From contig CM042156.1 of assembly GCA_023376005.1 (NCBI GenBank), positions 48,454,981-48,518,980 of the forward strand: a DNA stretch of 64,000 nucleotides. The letters run 5' to 3'. Position numbers and translations under genes: made by a program. Below the pieces are notes generated by a model. The model was not told where the DNA came from, ran no database searches, and saw nothing but the letters and a program-made list of their open reading frames with translations. Of this stretch, positions 43,670 to 52,354 are shown piece by piece. The number at the start of each line of letters is the position of its first letter. The stretch's first letter is position 1. Source of the stretch: Doryteuthis pealeii (lineage: Eukaryota; Mollusca; Cephalopoda; Myopsida; Loliginidae).

Positions 43670-43866
43670 GTTGACTCACAGTCACCGCCTACTAGCACCT
43701 TTAAGATAAAAAGGGTTAAGTGTTTGCCATAAAAGGCATTTGGAGAATGCGGTTGGGAAAGTCATATAGGTATTAGGTGTTGATATGATTGAATCAGGCC
43801 TCTCCGACGATCCATCTATTCCAAGTAAGGAACAAAGTGACATGTTGCAAGTCACTTGACCAGTTA
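43670..43866 (-). repeat. SINE family A, central fragment
   Basis: Minus strand: 'cttgcaacatgtcactttg', 'gatggatcgtcggagaggcc', 'caacacctaatacctatatg', 'atgccttttatggcaaacac' and 'gtgctagtaggcggtgactg'. Both ends missing. Confidence 0.75.
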
Positions 43867-44040
43867 GGAGTCGATTTATTTACCTCTTAGCCACCAGAAT
43901 TCCTTTCTCGGAATTTACAGATGGCCACCCACGGCTTACAGGTGACCCAATTGAGCGGGGAGGTCTTATTGCTATGCAAAGAGGCAGTCGGCATCGTTCG
44001 GGTCTCGAACCCGACTAGAGATAGCTGGTAAAAATGGTAT

Positions 44041-44079
44041 AACTGCACTGATGAGAGGTGATACCTCGAAAGTTTACTC
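44041..44079 (+). ncRNA. Hammerhead with stem III and cleavage site deleted
   Basis: AACTGCA (stem I), CTGATGA (44048-44054), GAGGT-GAT-ACCTC (44055-44067) and GAA are identical to the intact copy. The sequence then jumps from GAAA straight to GTTTACTC. The 12 bases CACGTGTCTGTA are missing, removing stem III, the GTC triplet and part of stem I. Cannot cleave. Confidence 0.85.
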
Positions 44080-44323
44080 TATTATACGTCCCAATTTCGG
44101 TTGAGTACTTTATTTAGAAGGGGTTTAATTGCAAAATTCACCGTATTCGGCGTTCAGCTAAGACTCACTTTGTTTACAAAGTTTGAGACCTCTAAGTGAA
44201 TTCATTTCCGCTTAGAAATGTAGCGATTAAATAGCCTGCTATACTTGGCAGCTGACTGAGGTTTGGCGAGCATAAGTTCGTCAGGTCTCGAACCCAACCA
44301 GAGGTAGCTGCTAAAAATGGTAT

Positions 44324-44369
44324 AACTGCACTGATGAGAGGTGATACCTCGAAACACGTGTCTGTAGTT
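44324..44369 (+). ncRNA. Type I hammerhead ribozyme, all core residues present
   Basis: Stem I AACTGCA (44324-44330) pairs with TGTAGTT (44363-44369; one G-U). CTGATGA 44331-44337. Stem II GAGGT/ACCTC with loop GAT (44338-44350). GAA 44351-44353. Stem III ACA/TGT around CG (44354-44361), giving A15.1-U16.1, then the GTC cleavage triplet with C17 at 44362. Every invariant base of the hammerhead (C3 U4 G5 A6 G8 A9 G12 A13 A14) is present. Cleavage is predicted between 44362 and 44363 in a plus-strand transcript. The very short stem III suggests dimer-dependent activity. Confidence 0.88.

Positions 44370-44370
<1 letters not shown>

Positions 44371-44400
<30 letters not shown>
44371..44400. repeat. 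(CT)n microsatellite
   Basis: Joined directly to the 3' strand of the hammerhead. Confidence 0.95.
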
Positions 44401-44401
<1 letters not shown>

Positions 44402-44402
<1 letters not shown>

Positions 44403-44514
44403 CACCACCAGAACCCTTCCTTGCATGAGCCCTCAAATGACTCATCAAACCTGCTGCAGATCCACAAAGTTTGATGCAAATATGACATTGAAAATATTGA
44501 AAAGTTTGATGCAA
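44402..44514 (-). pseudogene. C2H2 zinc-finger fragment, probably from a retroelement
   Basis: Minus strand: FQCHICIKLCGSAAGLMSHL-RAH. Spacing C-x2-C-x12-H-x3-H is a proper C2H2 finger. The GL.SH.R.H form is typical of single fingers at the end of animal LINE ORFs (family knowledge). It is preceded by a tandem duplication of 'aaagtttgatgcaaatatga' and stops at the (CT)n tract. A lone finger of about 35 residues; host gene exon cannot be fully excluded. Confidence 0.55.
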
Positions 44515-44521
44515 ATATGAT

Positions 44522-44824
44522 AGAAATCAACAAGGAAGCCAGGTTAAGAGTTACAAATTCCACAACAGAATATTTGGGAAAAATAATATATATATATATA
44601 TTGATAGAATAATTTTTTTTCTTAAAAAGAAAAGTGAGGGTACCCTTATTAGATTTAAAATCTAAAATAAATTGAACCTTTTTTTCGTCAATGCTCATCA
44701 GAGAAAAGTACATTGATAAGTGTTATTGTGGTTTTGTTTTGTTTTTTGTTTTTTTGTAGACGATGGAATAGTCAGAGAGAAAAAACGAGAAAGGATTTTT
44801 TTTCTTAATAAGACGAAGGATTCG

Positions 44825-44881
<57 letters not shown>

Positions 44882-44945
44882 TTTCCCAAACATTCTGTTG
44901 TGGAATTTGTAACTCTTAACCTGTCTTCCTTGTTGATTTCTGTAG
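44522..44945. repeat. Inverted repeat with inner (TA)n on both sides
   Basis: Left arm 44522-44586 ('gaaatcaacaaggaagccag', 'aagagttacaaattccacaa', 'cagaatatttgggaaa') is inverted at 44881-44943. (TA)n lies inside at 44587-44601 and 44827-44878. The loop holds 'ttagatttaaaatctaa' and, on the minus strand, CTGATGA-GCATTGAC-GAAA (44683-44701), a hammerhead-like string whose stem I does not form. Same architecture class as 5.3, 57.4 and 60.6 kb. Confidence 0.8.
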
Positions 44946-45478
44946 GCTGCATGGATAACTAGCACGAACACGTTCTTATTATGTTTTTGAGACCGATAGT
45001 CTGTTACTTTATCTTTATACAAACATCATTTTGTTTCAGATTTCTTGTACTGATTCTAAATTTCGTTGCACAACAGTCCGGGAATTTATTTTGCTTTATT
45101 CAAACAGACAAAATGTCTTCTTAACAGTAATGCTTTTTGGCATCTGTAAAATAGTAGGCCACCTGTTGATACCGAAATCCTTAATGATAAACTTAAACTG
45201 TTTATCAACAAATCTATGTGTCCATCTCTTAAATATACTTTTTAAATACATTTTTGGGACCAGGTCTCCAATAAACCCCCTAGTTTCTCAAGCTAGTCAA
45301 AGGTTCACTTTTTAACTCGTCACCGGTAAATTTCACTTCAAACATTTGTAAAACATTTGTTAAAATATTTTGTAAATAAAAACTGTATTTTTATCTAAAT
45401 AAGCATATTTCAATTTCTTTTCTGATTAAATAATTGAATTTAATAAATTTAATAAATTTAATAATTGAATTTTAATAA
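44946..45478. other. Unassigned stretch
   Basis: The forward open frame 45031-45315 (94 codons) has no recognisable domain. AT-rich 'aatttaataaatttaataa' at 45430. Confidence 0.4.
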
Positions 45479-45520
45479 AAAGACAATAGGCCACTCTGCT
45501 GACTTTACTACTTTTTACTT
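45479..45520 (+). repeat. SINE family C, terminal fragment
   Basis: 'agacaataggccactctgct' matches the 3' end of family C. Confidence 0.5.
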
Positions 45521-45897
45521 TATAGATTTATAAAGATCAAATTAGTATAGATTTGTATGCGTATTTAAGAGATGAGGCTGGATATGAATAATTATGATAT
45601 TTCTTTATTGTGTATAAACATAATGTTCAGGCCATGTAACCTCAGGCTCTGTTTTAAGTGTTTTTTATTTATTATTTTAATTACCTTAAAATAAGTCATC
45701 TTCAGACGCTTACCCATGAATTCTGAAATGCAGTTTCGGAGCTTAATCGTGTCCTTAATTTAAAAAAAAAATCTTTGTAATTCATCGTAAGTGTTAAAAA
45801 ATATTCCTAAACTTCTGATTATATAATTTATCTCTTGCCCACTAAAAAATCCAAATTTTATTGTCACACCTGCAACAAACACCAGAAACAACAAATT
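45521..45897. other. Unassigned stretch, possible 3' UTR of the next feature
   Basis: No repeat recognised. On the minus strand it follows a stop codon. Confidence 0.35.
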
Positions 45898-46275
45898 TCA
45901 CTGTTTTTCTTCAGTTCCAATAGAGAAGTCATGTATTAGGTCATAGTTTTCATCTTCACTACATTGTTTTATGACTATTTTATCTCTGATGAGTGGAATA
46001 AATTGATGAAAACTTCTTGTTCCTGGGACTGTGGATGCATTTTTGAATCTCATGTTGAGGCTCCTCCTTGCTTCCTCAACTTCCTCCTTTTCAACCAGAA
46101 TGAATTTGATACCTTCAATTGCAGATCTGCAATATTCAAACATAGATTTTTGGAAAGGATTTCTTTGGTAGTTGGTCTTCAGAGACTTTTCTATCCTTTT
46201 CACTGTCCCACCTATACCATCACATGGTTGTTTACCATGACTTGTTGCAAAGAGTTTCCATTTTGTATCAAAAAC
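45898..46275 (-). CDS. Transposon-associated protein fragment (GIGGTVKR / PGTRSFHQFIP type)
   Basis: The minus strand is open for about 125 codons: KWKLFATSHGKQPCDGIGG, 'TVKRIEKSLKTNYQRNPF', 'IEGIKFILVEKEEVEEARRS', 'STVPGTRSFHQFIPL', then 'IVIKQCSEDENYDLIHDF' and a stop at 45898. The combination SHGK..CDGIGGTVKR followed by PGTRSFH.FIP is a domain I recognise from many uncharacterised, probably transposon-derived invertebrate proteins; its biochemical role is not known to me. The frame is uninterrupted, unlike every other coding fragment here. Upstream is 'attaaaaaaaag', a possible splice acceptor, so it could be a last exon or a retrocopied fragment. An internal Met gives a 101-residue form. 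Confidence 0.6.
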   Translation of the reverse strand, partial: VFDTKWKLFATSHGKQPCDGIGGTVKRIEKSLKTNYQRNPFQKSMFEYCRSAIEGIKFILVEKEEVEEARRSLNMRFKNASTVPGTRSFHQFIPLIRDKIVIKQCSEDENYDLIHDFSIGTEEKQ

Positions 46276-46930
46276 TTTTTTTTAATAAAAACTTTTTAAT
46301 CAGAAGTTTTTGAATATTTTTCAATACTTTCGATAAATAAAAAAAACAAAAATAAAAAACAACAAACGAAAAACACGTTTTTAAACTAGAATAGTTTTTA
46401 TTTAATCAAAAGAGGATTGCAAACAGTTTTTATTTACAATTATTTTTTTTTTAAATATTTATTTAAATAAAAGGATATTGTTCAGAAATAGTATCCCACA
46501 ATTTGTAAAATTTGTTTTTGTCAGATACAATATAAGTGCAAATAATCGTTAGTTTGTTTATAAATGTTTGAACCGAAATTTACCTGTGACGAGTTAAAAT
46601 GTGAACCATTGAATACTTTGAGAAACCAAGGTGCTTATTGGAGACCTGATCCCATTTTTGAAACAATCTATTTCCTTTGCGGACACGCTGTATATTACTT
46701 GGCTGAGTCAAAAGTTTTGCAATATTTTGGTAACGTGAGGCACAATTTGGCAACCTGGATGCTTTTGCCGAGTTCGCGAAAGTGACGAACCACATTGGAA
46801 TGTCAGGTTTCAAATAAAAGACTGAAGAAGTCGTACTCAATGTGCACAATGTGCAACGAAATATATCTCTTATCATTTGGGTATTATAAATTAATCTATT
46901 TCAACTACAAAAAAGCCAGCATCTTCAGGC
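46276..46930. other. Unassigned stretch
   Basis: Open frames on both strands at 46564-46876 have no recognised domain. The + strand upstream of 46931 is T/A-rich and ends 'gccagcatcttcag', a plausible splice acceptor for the hAT-like fragment. Confidence 0.4.
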
Positions 46931-47092
46931 GGCCGCATACACAATTTAAATGAAAATAAAGGAAATTTTCTGGAGCTTGTTCAACTGACTGGAAAATTCG
47001 ACCCAGTGCTACGTGAGCATTTGGTGAGAGTAAAAACTGATGTTTACAACTTCCTATCTCTCACCAGAAAATCACACTGTCTTATCCAGTAA
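46931..47092 (+). pseudogene. hAT-type (ZMYM1/DUF4371-like) transposase fragment
   Basis: Reads GRIHNLNENKGNFLELVQ, LTGKFDPVLREHLVRV, KTDVYNFLSLTRKSHCLIQ-stop. The block D-G-x-I/x..NKGNFLE.L.L...FDP.L..HL.R matches the N-terminal half of hAT-family transposases of the ZMYM/TTF-DUF4371 group (family knowledge). The later dimerisation domain is absent. It starts just after 'tcttcag', and the frame is open to the stop. Confidence 0.7.
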
Positions 47093-47454
47093 CACAATTT
47101 TAACAATATTACGACCTTTTATTTGAAACATTCGCCTGACTTTTCCTGACTTGTCGGGTTATCCTTGCAACCCGAGTGCAAATTTCTTGATCCATCTGGT
47201 TACTGTATTGTGATCAACTGTGCCTACACCTTTCACGCAACAAATGCTGTGGTTGTTTCCACGGCGTTATGATCTAGTTCGATCTAATAAAAACCAAAAA
47301 ATCTTGAATTAAACAACGTTGCACGTTCATCTTCGTGACTTTCAAATTACTCACGGAATAAAGCAATGTACAAACAACTATGATACTAACAAGCACAACG
47401 GCTACCAACCACGACTTGAACTGCCTTGCTGCAAACTAACACGTTCTAAAATGT
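47093..47454. other. Unassigned stretch
   Basis: 'acggcgttatgatctagttc' at 47261 is mariner-like in flavour but I cannot assign it. Confidence 0.35.
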
Positions 47455-47520
47455 GACGTAGTGGCTAACGTACTTGTGACATCGTAGTAAACGAGTTCGA
47501 ACTCTAGTCGAGCTATTACG
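47455..47520 (+). repeat. tRNA-like head (family D), copy 3
   Basis: 'acgtagtggctaacgtac', 'cgtagtaaacgagttcgaa' and 'tctagtcgagctattacg'. TGGCTAACGTACTTG is A-box-like and GAGTTCGAACTCT is B-box-like. It is fused directly to the LINE 3' end that follows. Confidence 0.6.
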
Positions 47521-47937
47521 AAAGAAAGAACTTGTCAACTGGTGGATTTTGCAGTTCCAGCAGATCACAGGGTAAAGCTAAAAAGAAAATGAAAAAAATG
47601 GACAAATACTTGGACCTTGTCAGAGAACTGAAAAAGTTATGGAATATGAAAGTCAAAGTTATACCAATTGTAGTTGGTGCACTCGGAACGGTCACAAAAG
47701 GATTGGAAAAGGGTTTAGAAAGTCTGGAAATCAGAGGAAGAATTGATACCATCCAGAACACTGCACTGCTGCAATCTGCCAGAATACTCAGAAGAGTCCT
47801 GGAGACCTGAGGAGACTTGCTGTCACTCAGACTCCAGTGAATGACCATCAGCTAATGCTGATGTGAAAACTCAAAAGGAGTAAATAATAATAATAAAAGG
47901 AAGAAGAAGGAGACGAAGAAGAAGAAGACAGAAAGAA

Positions 47938-47960
<23 letters not shown>
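47516..47960 (+). pseudogene. 3' end of a non-LTR retrotransposon ORF, copy 3
   Basis: 'CQLVDFAVPADHR'-region DNA is present with a frameshift, then KYLDLVRELKKLWNMK, VIPIVVGALGTVTKGLEKG, 'IRGRIDTIQNTALL' and ILRRVLET-stop at 47810. The UTR 'catcagctaatgctgatgtg' leads to an (AAT)n tail from 47884. With the tRNA-like head at its 5' border this is a head-plus-LINE-tail unit of about 500 bp, larger than usual for a SINE because it keeps about 90 codons. Confidence 0.8.
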
Positions 47961-47977
<17 letters not shown>

Positions 47978-48028
47978 TGAAGAAGAAGAAGAAGAAGAAG
48001 AAGAAGAAGAAGAAGAAGAAGAAGAAGA
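47884..48028. repeat. (AAT)n and (GAA)n microsatellites
   Basis: AAT at 47936-47976, then (GAA)n at 47980-48028. Confidence 0.95.
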
Positions 48029-48315
48029 TCGAGTCCAAACAAGAAATGTAAGTCTGTATGTGAGAGTCACACAGCATGATGTAAGATTATCCGTGACAAT
48101 ATCCATCGCCATCTTTTAATAAGTTTTGTATTTTTACTCAACAGTAAGCGGGGGGGGGGGTGTTGAAGTAGATAAAAAAAAAGGTTCCTTTCTCACCGGA
48201 TTCCTCGACTCTCATGTGTTTTTGCTGTTTGGACAGGGATTGACTATTTGTTATTTTCTTCTTCTCATTTTGAACTCTATATTTTTCTTATTCTTACACT
48301 TTTTAAAGACGATGC

Positions 48316-48317
<2 letters not shown>
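48029..48317. other. Unassigned spacer
   Basis: G-run at 48151-48160. Nothing else recognised. Confidence 0.4.
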
Positions 48318-48373
<56 letters not shown>

Positions 48374-48488
48374 GGGGGGGAGAAAGAGTGTGTGTGTATA
48401 TATATATATATGTATATATATATATGTGTGTGTGTGTGTCTATTTACAAACACAGAAAGAGAAAGAACATTTGGCAAATTGGATTGAG

Positions 48489-48529
<41 letters not shown>

Positions 48530-48560
48530 GAGAGAGAGAGAGAGAGAGACGAGGGAGAGC

Positions 48561-48617
<57 letters not shown>

Positions 48618-48665
48618 CGAGGGAGACAGCAGGAGAGAGAGAGAGAGAGAACGAGGGAGAACAGC

Positions 48666-48722
<57 letters not shown>

Positions 48723-48792
48723 AGAACGGGGAGACAGCAGGAGAGAGAGTGGGAGAGAGAACGAGAGAGAGAGACAGAGGAGACAGAGAGAG

Positions 48793-48831
<39 letters not shown>

Positions 48832-48887
48832 TGTGTGTGTGTATTTACAAACACAGACAGAGAAAGAACATTTGGCAAATTGGATTG

Positions 48888-48928
<41 letters not shown>

Positions 48929-48993
48929 GAAGAGAGAGAGAGAGGGAGAGAGAACGAAGAGATTGAGAGAGAGAGAGAGAGTGGGAGAGAGAA

Positions 48994-49038
<45 letters not shown>

Positions 49039-49043
49039 GAGAG

Positions 49044-49098
<55 letters not shown>

Positions 49099-49125
49099 AG
49101 AGAGAAGGAAGAGAAAAAAAACTAT
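48318..49125. repeat. (TA)n, (GT)n and long (GA)n compound satellite
   Basis: (TA)n 48318-48370, mixed TA/GT to 48440, then GA-rich to 49118. Embedded in it the unique string 'atttacaaacacagaaagag' with 'aacatttggcaaattggatt' occurs twice (48441 and 48843), and 'cgagggagacagcaggagag' type units recur. So a larger module of about 400 bp was duplicated. ORFs up to 333 codons here are (RE)n/(SL)n artefacts. Confidence 0.9.
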
Positions 49126-49189
49126 GAAAAAAACTATTACTAGACAGAAAAAATATCCGTATTGTAGCGTCACCGCTTGGTGTCAATCA

Positions 49190-49192
<3 letters not shown>

Positions 49193-49278
<86 letters not shown>
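49193..49278. repeat. (GA)n microsatellite
   Basis: Perfect GA repeat of about 43 units. Confidence 0.95.
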
Positions 49279-49283
<5 letters not shown>

Positions 49284-49785
49284 CGTTTGTGTTTCTCACA
49301 TTAGGTGGAAAAATCTGTCGCCGTTTCCATTCTAAAATTTACTTTTATTTCTTTCTTTCTTTTATTTTTCTATTTAAACAGTTTTGTTTGTTTACTTATT
49401 TAATTACTTATTTTGTGGACTATTTATTTATCTGTTTATTTCTGTCTATTGGAGTCTGGAGTCGCGCCATGCCACCGATCCGCCTACTTGTTAAGATTTT
49501 ATGATTTTAAGATTTTCTTTGTGTATTTCTGGTCATAAAGACAGTCGTCAAGGTTGGCATGTCTGATAAGGAGGCAGACAATTCGGCGCTGACTGACCGG
49601 AACCTTCAAAAAAAAAATCAGAGTAAATAAATAAAACGAGATTTATTCAGATGCAAACAGAGTTCAGCTCATTGGAATAAAAAAGCATGAAATTATAAGA
49701 ATTAAATAAATCAAGTGATAACGATAATTATTAAAAAATAAATATTTTGTTCATGAACACTTTAAGCCTTTAACCTCGTTCTGGT
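49279..49785. other. Unassigned stretch
   Basis: T-rich low complexity to 49450, then mixed sequence without recognisable features. Confidence 0.4.
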
Positions 49786-50578
49786 CGCAAATCGGTAATT
49801 TATTAGGAAGTGCGTCCCGGTCTCCTGCCTCAAAAATTGCTACCCGGTGACTATTAAAATAACGACCCAGCTCAGTCTATTCAAAACTATCCATCTTCAT
49901 ATCTATCTATCTCAATTTATTCATATTTATCTAAATTACTTTAAATAAAAGGGTCCGGGTTAGCTCAGTCGGTAGAACGTTCGGCTAGAAACCACAAGGT
50001 TTCTAGTTCGATACCGGTCTCCGCCAACTCAGCGTATGAGTAGCACAGGGATCTGTGCGGTAAAGTAAGGAGCTGATGGTAAGTGTGGCGCTCCACCTCA
50101 GATGCTAAAAAACATTCTCCTTGGTCTATCGCTATTGAAAAGGGGATAGACTCCCTGGCTGATGCCGACTTTAGGCTACCCCGTCGACTTTTTTTACTTA
50201 CTTTAAATACTAAGATTTTTTTTAATTTATGTTTGTTTAATGTCTTGTTTTTAGTTTAAATAAACAAGAATTACGACAAAAAAGAAGCGACTCCCCCCCA
50301 AATACATTTACTTGTCAAAAATATCTATCTATCTCCATTTGTTCATATCTATCTATATTATTTTGTTTGTTTATCTATCTATCTATCTATCTATCTATCT
50401 CAGTCTATTCCAAACTATATATCCATCTTCATATCTAAACAAGAATTACGACAAATTACAATAAATAAACAAGAAATACGACGAGCTGGGGTTGTTATTT
50501 TGATAGTCACCGGGTAGCAATTTTCGAGGCAGGAGATCGGGACGCACTTCCTCATAAATTACCCCCAAATCAGTTAAC
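49786..50578. mobile_element. Inverted-repeat element M with nested SINE C
   Basis: The left arm 'ggaagtgcgtcccggtctcc', 'tgcctcaaaaattgctaccc', 'ggtgactattaaaataac' (49805-49862) is inverted at 50497-50560 ('agtcaccgggtagcaatttt', 'gaggcaggagatcgggacgc'). Inner flanks on both sides are (ATCT)n-rich. SINE C lies between. No coding sequence; MITE-like. Confidence 0.75.
49953..50196 (+). repeat. SINE family C, full-length
   Basis: 'gggttagctcagtcggtag' (A box), 'ctagttcgataccggtctcc' (B box), 'cgccaactcagcgtatgagt', 'gtaaagtaaggagctgatgg', 'gggatagactccctggctga' and 'ccgactttaggctacccc'. Good promoter boxes. Confidence 0.9.
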
Positions 50579-50588
50579 AAAAGGTTTT

Positions 50589-50589
<1 letters not shown>

Positions 50590-50646
<57 letters not shown>
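50590..50646. repeat. (CA)n microsatellite
   Basis: Perfect AC repeat. Confidence 0.95.
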
Positions 50647-50648
<2 letters not shown>

Positions 50649-50679
50649 TTGATCTTTCTTGTTATCTATATCAATAATA

Positions 50680-50970
50680 GGGTGCGTGGTCTAATGGTTA
50701 GAGTCGTGGGAAATGGACTCGTCAACGCGAGTTCAATTCCTGGACGGAACTGTTGGCATTTCACATGGCGCTAATACCCTTGGGAAAGGTATGAATCCAA
50801 TTCTCTCTCCAGCTATGGGTAAATAGCAGGGCAGACTGAACTTTTTAACCATGGCTAGGTAACCAGTCTAGGAGAAATAAAACTCTGAATTCAAACCTGT
50901 AAAACTCCGCTTAAGAAATTGACCTTGTGTCGCATCCTGCTTGTGCGGAGGGGTTGGTGAATATATCAAT
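50680..50970 (+). repeat. SINE family B, full-length reference copy
   Basis: The head 'ggtgcgtggtctaatggtta' contains TGGTCTAATGG (A-box-like) and 'gcgagttcaattcctggacg' contains GAGTTCAATTCC (B-box-like), spaced as in a tRNA. Then 'catggcgctaatacccttgg', 'ccagctatgggtaaatagca', 'ggtaaccagtctaggag', 'aactctgaattcaaacctg', 'cgcatcctgcttgtgcggag' and the end 'gggttggtgaatatat'. The head looks closest to a tRNA-Asp/Glu type. Most B copies end in TA-rich tails that appear to have grown into (TA)n tracts. Confidence 0.92.
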
Positions 50971-51649
50971 AATTGGGAAGATTTTTTCTGTCAGTAATCT
51001 ATAGGTTTGATGTAGAGCTAATAAAATTGGTATGCATACTTACTGAACCCGGGGGAAGCAATTAAAAAGTAAAAAGGTGTTTGTTGTGGGGAAAAAGGGC
51101 TCTCATCGGGAGGAAGTCTCTTACAATAAACAACAATAAGTAGAATCCATATTGCTGCAAGGCAATTGTGCAGAATTTAAATTTCCAAAGTTCAACAGAA
51201 AATGTGAAGAATTTTTAAAATTAAAATAATTGTTTATTTTTAATTAAGAATAACTTATTAAGTTTATAGTCAGATCTTCAAGCAGAAGATGTAAAATAGT
51301 TACATAATGTTTATACTGGTGTTCCTTAATTGTACGACCGTTATCATGTTGCAATAACCTCTGGTTAAAAATGAGACCTTCCAAATCGCACAATATGTAA
51401 TGCTAGATTGTAAATGCTGCTTTTTCGCTGAATTCTTATTGTTGTTTCTTATGAGTGTCGTCCCCTCAGCTAAATAATGAACCATTCCGTTTTTATTATA
51501 AAGAAAGAAAGGGAAGAAAAAGGACATGCAACACAGAAAAATATAACAAGAAAGAAAGAAAGAAAGGGAATAGGGGAAGATAGAGAGAGGGTGTGAGTGC
51601 GCTTAAGCGATAATGCTAATTTGTTTCAATTGAATATTATGAAAAGATG
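50971..51649. other. Unassigned stretch
   Basis: AT-rich. The reverse frame at 51300-51527 has no domain. Confidence 0.4.
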
Positions 51650-51670
51650 AAAAGAAAGAAAGAAAGAAAG

Positions 51671-51731
<61 letters not shown>

Positions 51732-51790
51732 TGTGTGTGTGTGTGCGTGTGCGTGTGTTGTGTGTGTGTGAGAGAGAGAGAGAGAGAGTT
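51650..51790. repeat. (GAAA)n, (GA)n and (GT)n microsatellites
   Basis: Adjacent simple repeats; nothing coding. Confidence 0.95.
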
Positions 51791-51974
51791 ATATCAAGAT
51801 CATTATACTTTTACATATCAAACTGATTTGAAATAGCTCTTGAGTAGCCATATCAAACGCTGTAATAATTAAATTATCATACTGTGGTATATCCACGGGT
51901 ACTGCTAGTTACATAATATTATTGCTAAGAATAACAACACGAAAAAAAAAAAATGTTTTTAATCGGTATTCTGA

Positions 51975-52115
51975 ATAATTTATGATAGTTGGTGTGGCAT
52001 TCCACCTCATATGAAAAAACAGTATCCCTAGTGTAGTGCTAGGGAAAAGAGGATAGACTCCCTCGCTGTCCGGTTAATACCGATGAAAGGCCACTCCACC
52101 TCCACTAAGGTAGGT
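51975..52115 (+). repeat. SINE family C, 3' half
   Basis: 'gttggtgtggcattccacct', 'cctagtgtagtgctagggaa', 'ggatagactccctcgctgtc' and 'taccgatgaaaggccactcc'. Confidence 0.8.
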
Positions 52116-52354
52116 CTATTTTCACTTTAAAAAAAATATCAAATTACAGGAGTCATTGAACGTTGTGTATTTGTTTATCAAATACTGATATCAAAAATTA
52201 AATCTTGACCCAGTAGCAGTTTTTGAAGAGATGGCATCAAAGATCGTTGACAAAAATGCCCTGAAAAATCCTTGGTTTTGTTATATTTGTCCAAAAAATT
52301 AATCAGCAATTCTAACAATTTTAGTATTATTGTTTGAATTTAGTATTATTTCTC
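52116..52354. other. Unassigned spacer
   Basis: No recognised feature. Confidence 0.4.

Larger units (their letters stand above)
43905..44370 (+). repeat. 283-bp unit, tandem dimer carrying hammerhead sequences
   Basis: Two collinear blocks share 'ggtctcgaacccgactagag' (43990-44030; variant 'ggtctcgaacccaaccagag' at 44284), 'tagctgctaaaaatggtata', 'actgcactgatgagaggtg' and 'atacctcgaaa'. The repeated start points AACTGCA lie at 44041 and 44324, a 283-base spacing. The right unit ends in a complete hammerhead; the left has lost 12 bases of it. The minus strand of 'ggtctcgaaccc' is B-box-like. Architecture resembles tandem hammerhead retroelements (retrozymes or Penelope-like pLTRs). Confidence 0.7.

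Noticed and set aside
44683..44701. Full hammerhead on the minus strand in the loop of the 44.5 kb inverted repeat
   Set aside because: CTGATGA and GAAA are present but stem I does not pair and stem II (GCATTGAC) is poor; reported only as hammerhead-like.
46564..46876. Overlapping open frames of 73 and 98 codons
   Set aside because: No recognisable domain on either strand; kept as unassigned sequence.
48126..49186. Open frames of 113-333 codons on both strands
   Set aside because: They translate to (RE)n or (SL)n from a GA/CT microsatellite; any even-period purine repeat is open in several frames.
49953..50025. tRNA gene
   Set aside because: A and B boxes are present but the acceptor stem does not pair and the same head recurs with a fixed 170-bp body, so it is a SINE.
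50680..50755. tRNA gene
   Set aside because: Head of SINE B for the same reasons; no matching acceptor ends.
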